Assembly: GCF_021728415.1 (NCBI RefSeq)
Contig: NZ_JAKKDV010000004.1
Span: 62,001 to 126,000 of the forward strand
From: Flaviramulus multivorans
Lineage (GTDB): Bacteria > Bacteroidota > Bacteroidia > Flavobacteriales > Flavobacteriaceae
Length of the DNA stretch: 64,000 nt
Direction: 5' to 3'
Position 1 is the first letter of the stretch, and each line of letters opens with the position of its first letter. The translations under genes were made by a program, and so were the position numbers. The notes under the pieces are model-generated. The model did no database searches, was not told the DNA's origin, and saw nothing but the letters and a program-made list of their open reading frames with translations. Positions 8,022 to 18,755 of the stretch are shown piece after piece.

Positions 8022-8741
8022 TTAAATTTTGGTACATATTACTTGGTTTTCAAACTGTAAATTAACTCTACTATAACTGTTCAAAGTTTGTTCTTTCAGG
8101 CTCTTCTGATAAAACGCCTTTAGGTTATTTATCTTTTTGTCTATAAAACTTATATCTCCCAATTGAACTAAAAAATCACATTGTCTAAGTCTTAAATAAA
8201 GTCTGCTATTTATATCTTGGTGAATTTCGATAACATACTTTTTTAAGAACTCATCTTCTTTTATTTTTTGTGCTATTTTAAAAGCATTTTTTAAATTATT
8301 TTTTTCTACATAACCAGTAACCAAAGGCACTCTAGCTGAATAATTGCTTGACAATGGCATGTAAAAACCTTCGTCATCAATGTAATAAGACGCATTTGTA
8401 CTTACTCTAGCGATAGGTGTTTTTTGTTCAATTTCAGCGTTAAGCGTACCATTTACAGCAACATACACTTCAGCATTTTTTATCATTGAATTAGATTTGA
8501 GGGCGTTTTCTAGTAAGTTCAAATCTAAAGTTTCTTTAGGTACATTTTTAACGGTCCCGTAATTTTGTATTAACAATTTACTAACAGTTTCGCTAGTTAT
8601 AAATAGATTGTTTTCTCCAACGAATTTCACATTAGGTTTTGACACCTCCCGTTTTAAATTTCTTGATGAAGCAAAGGCAAACAGAAAGACCACTAAGCCT
8701 AACAAAACAATCATTTTTATGTAATTCCAATTAACTCGCAA
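8022..8741 (-). CDS. ftsQ: cell division protein FtsQ/DivIB-like
   Basis: This 239-residue bitopic membrane protein has a short cytoplasmic leader, a transmembrane helix at about 9–26 and a periplasmic part with a POTRA-like segment (about 36–105) followed by a beta domain. It is recognised mainly from position between murC and ftsA, topology and size, because FtsQ sequences diverge strongly. It scaffolds divisome assembly with FtsL and DivIC. The reading uses a TTG start overlapping the end of murC by 11 bases; a later ATG at codon 10 is an alternative that would remove the cytoplasmic leader. Confidence 0.88.
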   Translation of the reverse strand: MRVNWNYIKMIVLLGLVVFLFAFASSRNLKREVSKPNVKFVGENNLFITSETVSKLLIQNYGTVKNVPKETLDLNLLENALKSNSMIKNAEVYVAVNGTLNAEIEQKTPIARVSTNASYYIDDEGFYMPLSSNYSARVPLVTGYVEKNNLKNAFKIAQKIKEDEFLKKYVIEIHQDINSRLYLRLRQCDFLVQLGDISFIDKKINNLKAFYQKSLKEQTLNSYSRVNLQFENQVICTKI

Positions 8742-10083
8742 TGCTTAATTCTTTTTTAATATGTTTTACCTCTTCACCTATATCGCCAGCTCCAATAGTT
8801 AATATAATTTGCACATTACTTTTACGAATTTGAGCTAACAAATCTTTTTTAGCTACCAATCTTTTATTTTTACTAGTGATTTTGCTTAATAGCCACTCAG
8901 AGGTTATCCCTTCAATGGGCAATTCTCTTGCAGGATAAATATCTAATAACAGTAATTCATCAAATTGCGATAAACTTTTAGCAAACTCGTCTGCAAAATC
9001 TCTTGTTCTGCTATATAAATGCGGTTGAAAAATGGCTAGCACTTTTTTGTTAGGATACATTTCTCGCACCGCTTGATGCACTGCATTAATTTCTTCAGGA
9101 TGATGTGCATAATCATCAATAAACACCAAGTTTTCTGTTTTAATGTGATAAGTAAATCTTCGTTTAACACCTCTGTAAGATGCTAAAGCTTTGGCGAGCT
9201 GCTGGTGAGGGCAACCATACTCTACAGCCATCGCCAAGGCTATTAATGCATTCGACAAATTGTGTCTACCAGGTAGGTTAAAGTGTAAATTTTCTAGCAC
9301 TGTTTTTGGTGTATTTACATCAAAAACATAAGTGCCGTTTTTTATTTTTATATTTTGAATTGAGTAGTCTGACTTATCTTCAATCCCATAGGTTATTCCT
9401 TGTATTGACAAGCCATTTTTAACAAATAACTTGCCGTTAGATTTTACTCTATTTGAAAACTCTATAAACGATTTTTCTAATTCAGAAGCATCACCATATA
9501 TATCTAAATGATCAGCATCCATTGATGTAATACAAGCTATATCTGGTGACAAGGTTAAAAACGAACGATCAAATTCATCGGCTTCAACCACTGTTACTTC
9601 AGTACCATTTAATATTAAATTAGAGTTATAGTTTTCGCTAATACCTCCTAAAAATGCTGTTAAGGGTACGTCGCATTCATTTAATAGATGCCCAAGAATA
9701 CTCGTAGTTGTTGTTTTACCGTGAGTTCCTGCAACAGCTAAACAAAAAGTGCTTTCGGTTATTAAGCCTAAAACTTGAGATCGTTTTAAAACCTGATAGT
9801 TATTGTTTTTGAAATAACTTAACTCTTTATGATTATTAGGAACAGCAGGTGTATAAACAACTAAGGTTTTGTCTGGATTTAAATATGTAGCATCAATTTT
9901 AGAAATATCATCATCAAAATGAATTTCAATACCTAAACCTACTAAAGCATCAGTTATATCTGTTTTAGTTTTGTCATAGCCAGATACCCTTTTACTATTA
10001 GCATGAAAATATCTAGCCAAAGCACTCATGCCAATGCCACCAATGCCAATAAAATAGATTTTATGTATGCTGTTTAAATTCAT
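8731..10083 (-). CDS. murC: UDP-N-acetylmuramate–L-alanine ligase MurC
   Basis: This 450-residue cytoplasmic ligase adds L-Ala to UDP-MurNAc, the first peptide step of peptidoglycan precursor synthesis. It has the N-terminal UDP-binding motif [11 protein letters not shown] (13–23), the Mur-ligase P-loop GTHGKTTTT (119–127), the central HHPEEINA region and a C-terminal Rossmann domain. The ATG overlaps the murG stop (ATGA), and the end overlaps ftsQ, so translation is probably coupled. No ddl gene lies between murC and ftsQ, unlike in enterobacteria. Confidence 0.97.
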   Translation of the reverse strand: MNLNSIHKIYFIGIGGIGMSALARYFHANSKRVSGYDKTKTDITDALVGLGIEIHFDDDISKIDATYLNPDKTLVVYTPAVPNNHKELSYFKNNNYQVLKRSQVLGLITESTFCLAVAGTHGKTTTTSILGHLLNECDVPLTAFLGGISENYNSNLILNGTEVTVVEADEFDRSFLTLSPDIACITSMDADHLDIYGDASELEKSFIEFSNRVKSNGKLFVKNGLSIQGITYGIEDKSDYSIQNIKIKNGTYVFDVNTPKTVLENLHFNLPGRHNLSNALIALAMAVEYGCPHQQLAKALASYRGVKRRFTYHIKTENLVFIDDYAHHPEEINAVHQAVREMYPNKKVLAIFQPHLYSRTRDFADEFAKSLSQFDELLLLDIYPARELPIEGITSEWLLSKITSKNKRLVAKKDLLAQIRKSNVQIILTIGAGDIGEEVKHIKKELSIAS

Positions 10084-11177
10084 TTATTTTTTAAAAGTTT
10101 TTCAACTTCATCTGCTATTTGTTTAGTAGCATTTACCAATGCCAAGCTTTTTATATTGTTACCTAGTTCTTTTTGTTTTTCAGGGGATGCGACAAGCTGA
10201 GAGAACTTATTCTCAAAATCAGCATCCAAATCTTCTTCATTAATTATCAATGCCGCATTATTGTTTACAATAGACATGGCGTTTTTGGTTTGATGATCTT
10301 CAGCCACATTTGGTGATGGTACAAAAATCACTGGTTTTCCTACGATACATAACTCTGAAACACTACTGGCACCAGCTCTCGAAATAATAATATCTGCAGC
10401 CGCATATGCAAAATCCATATTGTTTAAAAACTCATAAACCTGAATATTTTTAGTATGATTATAAATTTTATATTGCTGGTAATAAAGCTTTCCGCATTGC
10501 CAAATAACTTGAACATTTTGGGTGTCCAGAAAATCTAATTTTGTTTCTATTAATTCATTTATTCGACCAGCACCTAAACTACCACCAATAACCAATAATG
10601 TATATTTCCCGTGTTTTAAGTTGAAAAAGTTTTTAGCTTCTACTGTTTTTGAATCTATATCAAGTAAGCCTTTACGAACCGGATTACCCGTTTTTATAAT
10701 TTTATCTTTAGGGAAGAACCGTTCTAATCCATCATAGGCAACACAAATTTTGTTCGCTTTTTTTGCCAATAACTTATTAGTAATACCTGGATACGAGTTT
10801 TGTTCTTGTATTAAGGTTTGTATTTTATTAGAGGCAGCGACATGCAATAATGGACCGCTCGCAAAACCACCTGTACCAATAGCCACATTGGGTTTAAACG
10901 ACTTTATAATTTTACGAGCTTTCCATAGGCTACTAATCACTTTAAAAGGAAACATTAAGTTTTTTAATGTGAGTTTGCGCTGAATTCCAGAAATCCAAAG
11001 TCCTTCAATTTCATATCCTGCTTGTGGAACTTTTTCCATTTCCATTCTATCTTTAGCGCCTACAAATAAAAATTTAGCATCTGGAAAACGAGATTTTAAC
11101 TCGTTTGCAATGGCAATGGCAGGATAAATATGACCTCCTGTTCCACCTCCAGATAATATGATTTTATAGTTACTCAT
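10080..11177 (-). CDS. murG: undecaprenyl-PP-MurNAc-pentapeptide GlcNAc transferase MurG
   Basis: This 365-residue GT28 glycosyltransferase works at the inner face of the membrane, adding GlcNAc to lipid I to make lipid II. The N-terminal GGGTGGH loop (10–16) binds the lipid-linked acceptor, and the C-terminal [11 protein letters not shown] and [11 protein letters not shown] segments form the UDP-GlcNAc site. Length is typical. It follows ftsW with no spacing and overlaps murC, linking flippase-associated and ligase steps in one operon. Confidence 0.97.
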   Translation of the reverse strand: MSNYKIILSGGGTGGHIYPAIAIANELKSRFPDAKFLFVGAKDRMEMEKVPQAGYEIEGLWISGIQRKLTLKNLMFPFKVISSLWKARKIIKSFKPNVAIGTGGFASGPLLHVAASNKIQTLIQEQNSYPGITNKLLAKKANKICVAYDGLERFFPKDKIIKTGNPVRKGLLDIDSKTVEAKNFFNLKHGKYTLLVIGGSLGAGRINELIETKLDFLDTQNVQVIWQCGKLYYQQYKIYNHTKNIQVYEFLNNMDFAYAAADIIISRAGASSVSELCIVGKPVIFVPSPNVAEDHQTKNAMSIVNNNAALIINEEDLDADFENKFSQLVASPEKQKELGNNIKSLALVNATKQIADEVEKLLKNK

Positions 11178-12371
11178 TTAAATAGTTTCTGATAAAATTT
11201 CTAATGGATTATCTTCATTTATTTCTTGTTCTTTTATTTCTTCACGTTTAGCGCTTACACTTAATATTATCCCGATGGCTAAACAAGTCATCCAAATGGA
11301 TGTTCCTCCACTACTTATCAACGGTAAGGTTTGCCCTGTTACCGGGAATAATTCTACAGCAACTGCCATATTTATTAAAGCCTGAAATACGATTGGCAAA
11401 CCAACACCTAACACCAGAAGCTTTCCGAAAATAGTATCTGATTTTTGTGCAACTATTACTATTCTAAATAACAGCCATAGGTAAAGAATCATTATTACAA
11501 ATCCTCCAAACAATCCGTATTCTTCAATAATAATGGCAAAAATAAAATCTGATGAAGACTGAGGTAAAAAGTTTTTCTGCAAACTTTTTCCTGGACCAAC
11601 TCCTTTTATACCTCCAGTTGCAATAGCTATTTTAGCTTTTTCAATTTGATAATCCGCTTCGGTATCTTCAGGGTTTGCAAAACTTTCAATTCTTCCCATC
11701 CATGTGTCTACCCTATTAGGCATAGCATCTGGAAAAGCTTTTGCAATTAGTATAAATAATGTTAACACCAAAATACCCGAGCCAATTATTACAGCTAAAT
11801 ATCTAATTGGATATCCTCCTAAAAACACCAACATAACCACCATTAAAAACAAAATGGCAGCAGTAGAAAAATTAGCAGGAAGTATAAGTATTAAAATTAA
11901 AAAAACAGGTACCCAAAGCGGTAAAATAGATTCTTTGAAAGTGATGGTTTTGTCTTTTATTTTAGACATATACCGAGCTACATAAACCATTAACACAACC
12001 GACGCCAAAGTAGAGGTTTGAAACGACATACCCACAATTGGTATTTGTATCCACCTACTCGCGTTTGCCCCTTCAATAGTGGTTCCTTGCAACATGGTTA
12101 ACCCTAATAAAACTAAAACCACAGGTATCATAACTAGTGATAAACCTCTAAAATATCTGTATGGTATTTTATGTACTCCATACATAATTACAAACCCTAA
12201 AAACAAATGCATAAAATGCTTTACAAAAAATGTAAAGGTGTTGCTACCTCCTCCTTTGTAAGCCAAATTACTTGCAGCACTATACACTGGCAAAAACGAT
12301 AGAATAGCCAATAGGGCTACTATTGCCCAAATTAACCTATCGCCTTTTATGTTTTTAAATAGTGGTTGCAC
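11178..12371 (-). CDS. ftsW: SEDS-family glycosyltransferase FtsW
   Basis: This 397-residue polytopic membrane protein has about ten hydrophobic helices and belongs to the SEDS family, which polymerises lipid II at the septum with its partner FtsI. Family marks include the loop with ANASRWIQIPIVG, the VDTWMGRIESF segment, and the GQTLPLISSGGTSIW stretch near the C-terminus. It starts with GTG; the next in-frame Met lies inside the conserved transmembrane region, so GTG is favoured. Its place between murD and murG is the usual Bacteroidota order. Confidence 0.96.
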   Translation of the reverse strand: MQPLFKNIKGDRLIWAIVALLAILSFLPVYSAASNLAYKGGGSNTFTFFVKHFMHLFLGFVIMYGVHKIPYRYFRGLSLVMIPVVLVLLGLTMLQGTTIEGANASRWIQIPIVGMSFQTSTLASVVLMVYVARYMSKIKDKTITFKESILPLWVPVFLILILILPANFSTAAILFLMVVMLVFLGGYPIRYLAVIIGSGILVLTLFILIAKAFPDAMPNRVDTWMGRIESFANPEDTEADYQIEKAKIAIATGGIKGVGPGKSLQKNFLPQSSSDFIFAIIIEEYGLFGGFVIMILYLWLLFRIVIVAQKSDTIFGKLLVLGVGLPIVFQALINMAVAVELFPVTGQTLPLISSGGTSIWMTCLAIGIILSVSAKREEIKEQEINEDNPLEILSETI

Positions 12372-12380
12372 TTTTCTTTT

Positions 12381-13712
12381 TTATAAGTTTCTTACTGCAT
12401 TTTTAAATTGACGCCCTCTATCTTCATAGTTTTCGAACAAATCGAAGCTTGCGCAAGCTGGAGACAACAATACATTGTCCCCAGCTTCAGAAATTTTATA
12501 AGCTATTTTTACTGCTTCGCTCATAAACTGTGTTTCAATAATGATATCAACCATATTCCCAAAAGTGTTCATCAATTTTTCATTATCAACACCTAAACAA
12601 ATAATAGCTTTTACCTTTTCATTTACAAACGGAAATAATTCCTCATAATTATTACCTTTATCTACACCACCAACAATCCATACAGTTGGAGCATCCATAC
12701 TTTCTAAAGCATAGTAGGTCGCATTCACATTGGTTGCTTTAGAGTCGTTTATGTACTGAACTTTATTTATTTTAAGCACTTGCTCTAAACGATGCTCTAC
12801 ACCTTGAAAATTTTCTAAACTCTCTCTGATGGTTTGCTTCCTGATTTTTAATAAGTGTGCTACGGTTGAAGCAGCCATAGCATTTTTAATGTTGTGATTC
12901 CCTTCTAATGCTAGATTTGTAGTTGGCATAATTATTTGATTGTTTTGTATCGTTATTTTTATGTTTTTTTTGTCTAAATACGCGCCATTTTCAATAGTTT
13001 TTGTTAATGAAAATGGCAATAATGTTGATTGAACTGGGTGATTTTTTAAGTGGTTTGTTATGACTTCGTCATCTGCATCATAAACCAAATAATCATCATT
13101 GGTTTGATTCATAGCGATTCTGAATTTAGATGCGATATAGTTTTCAAATTTGTAATCATATCTATCTAAATGATCGGGTGTAATGTTAGTAATGACAGCT
13201 ATTTTTGGTTTAAAATCGATGATATCGTCTAACTGAAAACTGCTAATTTCTAACACATAGTTATCATAATCATGCTGCAAAATCTGCTTTGCAAAACTGT
13301 CGCCAATATTTCCAGCTAACCCAACACTTAATTCCTGTTTTAAAATGTGGTGTGTTAATGTTGCTGTTGTTGTTTTACCATTACTTCCAGTGATTCCTAC
13401 AATAGTAGCCTTTGTAAATTTTGAAGCAAACTCAATTTCTGAAACTATTGTAATTCCTTTTTTATGAATTTTCTTGACCAACTCTACTTTATCTGGAATT
13501 CCTGGACTTTTCATTACTAAATCAGCATTCAGAATTTTGACCTCTGTATGTGCTTCATCTTCCCATTCAATCTCATTATGTATAAGAACTTCTTTATATT
13601 TTTCTTTAATCTTTCCCTTATCGGAAACAAAAACATCGTATCCTTCTTTCTTTCCTAGAAGTGCAGTTCCTACTCCACTTTCTCCTCCACCAAGAATCAC
13701 TAGCCTTTTCAT
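12381..13712 (-). CDS. murD: UDP-MurNAc-L-alanine–D-glutamate ligase MurD
   Basis: This 443-residue cytoplasmic ligase adds D-Glu to UDP-MurNAc-L-Ala. It opens with the nucleotide-binding GGGESGVGTALL stretch (8–19), has the P-loop GSNGKTTT at 109–116, the ENFQGVEHRLE hinge and the NDSKATN motif that opens the C-terminal domain. The ATG sits immediately after the mraY stop and the gene ends 9 bases before ftsW. Length and motif order are normal. Confidence 0.97.
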   Translation of the reverse strand: MKRLVILGGGESGVGTALLGKKEGYDVFVSDKGKIKEKYKEVLIHNEIEWEDEAHTEVKILNADLVMKSPGIPDKVELVKKIHKKGITIVSEIEFASKFTKATIVGITGSNGKTTTATLTHHILKQELSVGLAGNIGDSFAKQILQHDYDNYVLEISSFQLDDIIDFKPKIAVITNITPDHLDRYDYKFENYIASKFRIAMNQTNDDYLVYDADDEVITNHLKNHPVQSTLLPFSLTKTIENGAYLDKKNIKITIQNNQIIMPTTNLALEGNHNIKNAMAASTVAHLLKIRKQTIRESLENFQGVEHRLEQVLKINKVQYINDSKATNVNATYYALESMDAPTVWIVGGVDKGNNYEELFPFVNEKVKAIICLGVDNEKLMNTFGNMVDIIIETQFMSEAVKIAYKISEAGDNVLLSPACASFDLFENYEDRGRQFKNAVRNL

Positions 13713-14954
13713 CTATCTAATTTTCAAAGTAACTATCGAAAGAATTGCCAGCAATATGCCTACAATCCAAAAACGTGTTACTATTTTACTTTCGTGATAT
13801 CCTAATTTTTGATAATGATGATGCAGTGGAGACATTTTGAAAATGCGTCGTCCTTCACCAAACTTCTTCTTGGTATATTTAAACCAGCTTACCTGCATCA
13901 TTACCGATAAATTTTCTGCTAGAAACACACCACATAACACAGGAATTAACCATTCTTTACGAACAGCAATCGCTATAACTGCTATAATTCCTCCGATAGT
14001 TAAACTCCCTGTATCGCCCATAAAAACTTGAGCTGGATAGGTATTGTACCACAAAAACCCAATTAACGCACCAACAAATGCTGCGATGTAAATGGTGATT
14101 TCGCCAATATTTGGGATATACATAATATTTAAATAATCAGAGAAATCAATACGCCCTGAAACGAACGTAAATATCCCAAGTGTTAATACAATAATTGCCG
14201 AAGTACCGGCTGCTAAACCATCAATTCCATCAGTTAAATTGGCACCATTAGAAACCGCTGTGATTATAAAAATGGCTACTAAAATGAAAATAACCCACGC
14301 ATATTTTTTTAAATCTGGGCTTATCCAAGTTATAAGATTTGCATAATCAAACTCATTATTTTTGACAAAAGGAATGGTAGTTTTAGTTGATTTCTCTTCT
14401 GTTTTAAACAATTTTGATGGGAGAATATTTGGGTTTTGCGCTAATATTTCTTGCTGCTGTTCTTCTGGAAGTTTTTCTCTTATTGTAACGTCTTGATGAA
14501 AAAACAAGGTTAAACCAACTATTAAACCAAGACCAACTTGACCTAATACTTTAAAGCGACCTTTTAAACCATCTTTATCATTTTTAAATTTCTTTAAATA
14601 GTCGTCAATAAAGCCAATAGTTCCCATCCATAGTGTTGTAACAACTAAAAGAATGATATATACGTTTTCTAATTTTGCTAATAAAAACACAGGGATTAGC
14701 GTAGCCAAAATAATAATGATACCGCCCATTGTTGGTGTTCCTGCTTTTTCTTTTTGCCCTTCTAAACCTAAATCTCTAATGGTTTCCCCCATTTGCTTTT
14801 TTAATAAAAAGCGAATGATTCGTTTACCATAAATAGTAGAAATTAACAGTGATAAAATCATGGCGAAAGCTGCTCTAAAGGTTATAAACCCAAAAAGAGA
14901 GGCTCCAGGAAATTGAAACTGTTTTTCTAAATATTCAAATAGGTAATAAAGCAT
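13713..14954 (-). CDS. mraY: phospho-N-acetylmuramoyl-pentapeptide transferase MraY
   Basis: This integral membrane enzyme transfers phospho-MurNAc-pentapeptide to undecaprenyl phosphate, making lipid I. The catalytic GFIDDYLKK motif is at 114–122, [12 protein letters not shown] is near 240, and a [10 protein letters not shown] histidine motif is near the C-terminus. At 413 residues it is about 50 longer than E. coli MraY. The extra part is a polar, Glu/Lys-rich loop at about 155–205 between two transmembrane helices. It abuts murD and follows murE by one base. Confidence 0.96.
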   Translation of the reverse strand: MLYYLFEYLEKQFQFPGASLFGFITFRAAFAMILSLLISTIYGKRIIRFLLKKQMGETIRDLGLEGQKEKAGTPTMGGIIIILATLIPVFLLAKLENVYIILLVVTTLWMGTIGFIDDYLKKFKNDKDGLKGRFKVLGQVGLGLIVGLTLFFHQDVTIREKLPEEQQQEILAQNPNILPSKLFKTEEKSTKTTIPFVKNNEFDYANLITWISPDLKKYAWVIFILVAIFIITAVSNGANLTDGIDGLAAGTSAIIVLTLGIFTFVSGRIDFSDYLNIMYIPNIGEITIYIAAFVGALIGFLWYNTYPAQVFMGDTGSLTIGGIIAVIAIAVRKEWLIPVLCGVFLAENLSVMMQVSWFKYTKKKFGEGRRIFKMSPLHHHYQKLGYHESKIVTRFWIVGILLAILSIVTLKIR

Positions 14955-14955
14955 A

Positions 14956-16419
14956 CTATTTTTGTAATTGTTTTAATAATTCTTGTACTATTTTAAAATC
15001 ATCAAAATCAAACCGTTCTCCTTTTATTTCTTGATATGTTTCGTGGCCTTTTCCAGCTATTAAAACTATATCGTTTGGTTGCGCCATTTGGCATGCCGTT
15101 TTTATGGCTTGCCTCCTATCGGAAATGGTTAAAACTTTCTTATAATTTTGTGGTTCTACACCTTTTTCAATATCATTTAAAATTGATTCAGGATTTTCAC
15201 TTCGTGGATTATCGCTAGTGAAAATAACTTTTGTGCTTAATGCAGAAGCTATATGCCCCATTTTAGGACGTTTGGTTTTATCCCTATCACCACCGCAACC
15301 AACAACCGTGATTAGTTCTTCATTTTTAGTACGAATACTATTTATAGTTTCTAATACATTTTTCAAGGCATCGGGGGTATGAGCATAGTCAACAATAGCC
15401 GTTATTTTTTCGTTTGTAACTACATATTGAAAGCGACCGCTTACACTTTCTAAATCACTTATTAAACGTAAGATTTCAACCTTTTCTAGTCCCAATAATT
15501 CAGCAGTAGCGTAGATAGCTAAGACGTTATAAGCATTAAAATTTCCTATAAGTCTTGTCCAAACTTCACTATCATTTATTTTAAGCAATAAACCACCAAA
15601 TTGATTTTCTAAAATTTGAGATTTATAATCTGCGTACTCTTTTAAAGCATAAGTGTATTTTCTGGCTTTGGTATTTTGAAGCATTACCAAGCCGTTTTTA
15701 TCATCTACATTAACCAATGCAAAAGCCTTAGGAGATAGCTCATCAAAGAACTTCTTTTTTACATCTCGATACTCAGCAAATGTTTTATGATAATCTAAAT
15801 GGTCATGTGACAAATTTGTAAAAATGGCTCCTTCAAAATGTAAGCCTTCGGTTCTAAATTGATGAATACCATGAGAGCTAACTTCCATAAAACAAAATTC
15901 TACTCCAACAGCATTCATTTCATGCAAATACCTGTTTATAGTTAAAGAATCTGGTGTTGTATGGGTAGCCTTATGCTCAGTATTATCAACCATGATTTTC
16001 ACTGTTGATAATAACCCCACCTTATAGCCCGCTTTTTTTAATAATTGATATAATAAACTGGCTACCGTAGTTTTTCCATTAGTACCTGTAACGCCTACAA
16101 GTCTTAAGTTTTCAGAAGGTGTTTCATAATAGTTTGATGCTATTATAGCTAAAGCTTTACTAGAATTATCTACCTCTACATAGGTTATACCATCCATTAA
16201 ATTTTCTGGTATTTCCTCACACACAATACTTGTTGCACCATTATTAATAGCAACATCTATAAATTTATGACCATCTGCAACCGTACCTTTTATAGCAACA
16301 AACAAATCTCCTTTTCGAATTTTTCGAGAATCAAAATCAACATTACTAACATCAACACCCGTGCTACCAACAACTGCATTTATGGTTACCTTGTATAATA
16401 TGTCCTTTAGTGCTATCAT
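14956..16419 (-). CDS. murE: UDP-MurNAc-tripeptide synthetase MurE (meso-DAP type)
   Basis: This 487-residue cytoplasmic ligase adds the third stem residue of peptidoglycan. It has an N-terminal UDP-binding domain, the P-loop GTNGKTT at 112–118, and the substrate-selecting motif DNPR at 403–406. DNPR is the form associated with meso-diaminopimelate, as opposed to lysine, so a Gram-negative type A1γ wall is inferred. That agrees with dapB at 54631. The start ATG overlaps the stop of ftsI (ATGA). Confidence 0.97.
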   Translation of the reverse strand: MIALKDILYKVTINAVVGSTGVDVSNVDFDSRKIRKGDLFVAIKGTVADGHKFIDVAINNGATSIVCEEIPENLMDGITYVEVDNSSKALAIIASNYYETPSENLRLVGVTGTNGKTTVASLLYQLLKKAGYKVGLLSTVKIMVDNTEHKATHTTPDSLTINRYLHEMNAVGVEFCFMEVSSHGIHQFRTEGLHFEGAIFTNLSHDHLDYHKTFAEYRDVKKKFFDELSPKAFALVNVDDKNGLVMLQNTKARKYTYALKEYADYKSQILENQFGGLLLKINDSEVWTRLIGNFNAYNVLAIYATAELLGLEKVEILRLISDLESVSGRFQYVVTNEKITAIVDYAHTPDALKNVLETINSIRTKNEELITVVGCGGDRDKTKRPKMGHIASALSTKVIFTSDNPRSENPESILNDIEKGVEPQNYKKVLTISDRRQAIKTACQMAQPNDIVLIAGKGHETYQEIKGERFDFDDFKIVQELLKQLQK

Positions 16420-18428
16420 GAAGCCGTTAAAACCACCGTTTGGTTATTTTTTAATTTTGTGTTTTTGTTTACCGATTGCGCTTTTATAATACCTCTTCCA
16501 TTTATTTTAACCTTCACATCCACCTGCATATTTTCTAAAAGTGCTAATGCATCCATCGCTGGAATACCCACTAAATTTGGCATGATGGTTTTATACGTTT
16601 GTGCTGTTTTATAAAAGCTTTCATATTCATTATCAACCGATGTTTTGCTGATGTTAAGCGTTTCTATTTCATCAACTATAGGCGTATCAATAAATATTTT
16701 TTGAGCTACTTTTTTAAATACAGGTCCGGACACATCAGCGCCATAATAACCTACTTCTGTACTAGGTTTATGAATAACCACAATGCAGGAATATTTAGGA
16801 TTATCAACTGGAAAATAACCAGAGAATGATGATACGTATCTAGGATTATCCTCCCAATCATTCATCCAATATTCTGTCCTTACAGTTCCTGTTTTTCCTG
16901 CCATTGAAAAAGTTTCCGAATACAATCTCTCCCCTGTTCCTCTAACAACTATATTTTTAAGAATTTCTTTTATTTTATTTAAAGTCTCATTTGAACATAT
17001 GTTTTTCACAAGCACCTGCTTATCAAAGGTTTCAATCTCTTCATCGAATTCCTTTACAGCCCTTAAAAACCTGGGTTTTACTAGCTCTCCATTATTTGCT
17101 ATTGCATTATAAAAAGCTAATGTTTGAAGCGGAGTTAACTCTAAATTATACCCATAAGCCATAGATGGTAATGCATTTTTACTCCAATTCTTATTACCCG
17201 GCTCAGGTATATCCGGATTGCCTTCACCTATAATTGAGATACCTAAAGGCATGTTTAATTTCCACTCTTTAATTCTATTAAGAAATTTCTCCGGCTGTTT
17301 AGAATAATGCTCGTCAATTATTGTAGCTATCCCAATATTCGAAGAAACTTCTAAAACCCGAGCCGCTGAAATTTTCCCATATCCACCTCTATGAGAATCA
17401 TTAATGTACCTACCATAAAATCGTTTTCTACCATTCTGAGTATCTACAATTGTAGATGTATCAATCACCTTATCTTCTAACGCTGCCATTAAAGCCATAA
17501 CTTTAAATGTGGAACCTGGTTCAAAACTCTCCCCAACCGCATAATTTAATCGCTCATAATAGTGTCCATTTTTGTTTCTACCTAAATTAGAAATCGCTCG
17601 AATTTCGCCGGTTTTAGTTTCCATTACCACTACACAACCGTGATCCGCTTTATACTTTTCAAGCTGCTCTAGAAGTGCATGATGTGCTATGTCTTGGATA
17701 TTTACATCAATAGTTGTGTAAACATCATACCCATCTTTAGGCTCTACTTCGTTAGCATCGCTTAAAGGTTTCCATTGACCTTTTCCAATTTGCTGCTTCT
17801 TACGTTTCCCATCTACACCGCGTAAATATTTCACTCCAAATGCACCATCAATACCAGGTCGGGTAACATTTCCTTGTTCGTCCCAACGCTCATAACCAAT
17901 AGTTCTTTGAGCAATGCCACCCATTGGATGCTCTCTTTTTGTTGTTTGTTCTACAATGAGTCCACCTTTAAAAGCACCAAGATTTAATAAAGGAAAATTT
18001 CTTATGCGTATATAATCTGAATACCCAATGTTTCGAGCTAATAAAAAATATCTGTTTTTATTAGCACGCGCTTGTCTTATTTGTTTTTCAAGTTCATTGG
18101 AAGGCTTTCCTGAAAACTTTGAAAGTTCATTACAAAGAGGCTTTAAGTAAGCTTCGAAATTTTTGTTGGAAGGTGCTAACGCATCGATTCGAATATCATA
18201 TTTGGGAATAGAAGTTGCCAATAAATTCCCGTTTACAGAATACACATTCCCACGGTTTGCTGGTATGATAACATCTTTCACTATACGCTCGGTTGCCATA
18301 GAGCGGTATTTATCACCTTGTAAATATTGAATACTTAGCAGCTTAAAAATTACGGCAAGCCCAAAGACGAACATACATCCTGCTATAAAATACAATCTGT
18401 TTAATATGCCTTTTTCGTTTACTGCCAA
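16416..18428 (-). CDS. ftsI: septal penicillin-binding protein FtsI (PBP3-like) with PASTA domain
   Basis: This 670-residue bitopic peptidoglycan transpeptidase has an N-terminal transmembrane helix (about 12–32), a PBP dimerisation domain (about 50–210), and a transpeptidase domain with catalytic Ser306 in STFK, the SSN triad at 362–364 and KTG at 512–514. A single C-terminal PASTA domain (about 612–670, starting MPNLVGIPAMDA) is present. It crosslinks septal wall with FtsW. The reading starts at TTG; an ATG at codon 18 falls inside the membrane helix and is less likely. Six bases separate it from ftsL. Confidence 0.96.
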   Translation of the reverse strand: MAVNEKGILNRLYFIAGCMFVFGLAVIFKLLSIQYLQGDKYRSMATERIVKDVIIPANRGNVYSVNGNLLATSIPKYDIRIDALAPSNKNFEAYLKPLCNELSKFSGKPSNELEKQIRQARANKNRYFLLARNIGYSDYIRIRNFPLLNLGAFKGGLIVEQTTKREHPMGGIAQRTIGYERWDEQGNVTRPGIDGAFGVKYLRGVDGKRKKQQIGKGQWKPLSDANEVEPKDGYDVYTTIDVNIQDIAHHALLEQLEKYKADHGCVVVMETKTGEIRAISNLGRNKNGHYYERLNYAVGESFEPGSTFKVMALMAALEDKVIDTSTIVDTQNGRKRFYGRYINDSHRGGYGKISAARVLEVSSNIGIATIIDEHYSKQPEKFLNRIKEWKLNMPLGISIIGEGNPDIPEPGNKNWSKNALPSMAYGYNLELTPLQTLAFYNAIANNGELVKPRFLRAVKEFDEEIETFDKQVLVKNICSNETLNKIKEILKNIVVRGTGERLYSETFSMAGKTGTVRTEYWMNDWEDNPRYVSSFSGYFPVDNPKYSCIVVIHKPSTEVGYYGADVSGPVFKKVAQKIFIDTPIVDEIETLNISKTSVDNEYESFYKTAQTYKTIMPNLVGIPAMDALALLENMQVDVKVKINGRGIIKAQSVNKNTKLKNNQTVVLTAS

Positions 18429-18434
18429 GGTTGG

Positions 18435-18755
18435 TTATTGTTTTTGAGTTTTTACTTTTATTTTTTTTGGCGGAATTACTGATGGCTCCAAACCTTTTTC
18501 CTTCATTACATTTACTACATGCGATTCCATTTTAAGCTTCATAAGTTTTGACCGCCCATCAACGAATGCTGAACGCATTTCCTTTACTTCATTTTTTAAC
18601 CGCGCTATTTCATATACTTTTTTATCAGCACTGTGCGAACTTGCAATCATAACTATAGCTAATCCAGATATAAAAAGAATAAACCTCCAGTTTTTAAAAG
18701 AGTCATCACTTACTAAAAATGTTCCTTTTAATATGTTATAGATGTTTTTCTTCAT
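18435..18755 (-). CDS. ftsL: FtsL-like cell division protein
   Basis: A 106-residue small bitopic protein with a cytoplasmic N-terminus, one transmembrane helix at about 25–42, and a periplasmic coiled-coil-like helix (about 46–88) rich in Lys, Glu and Leu. FtsL sequences are poorly conserved. The call rests on size, topology and position between rsmH and ftsI, where FtsL is always found in this cluster. It would act with FtsQ and the DivIC-like protein at 44272–44586. Confidence 0.9.
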   Translation of the reverse strand: MKKNIYNILKGTFLVSDDSFKNWRFILFISGLAIVMIASSHSADKKVYEIARLKNEVKEMRSAFVDGRSKLMKLKMESHVVNVMKEKGLEPSVIPPKKIKVKTQKQ

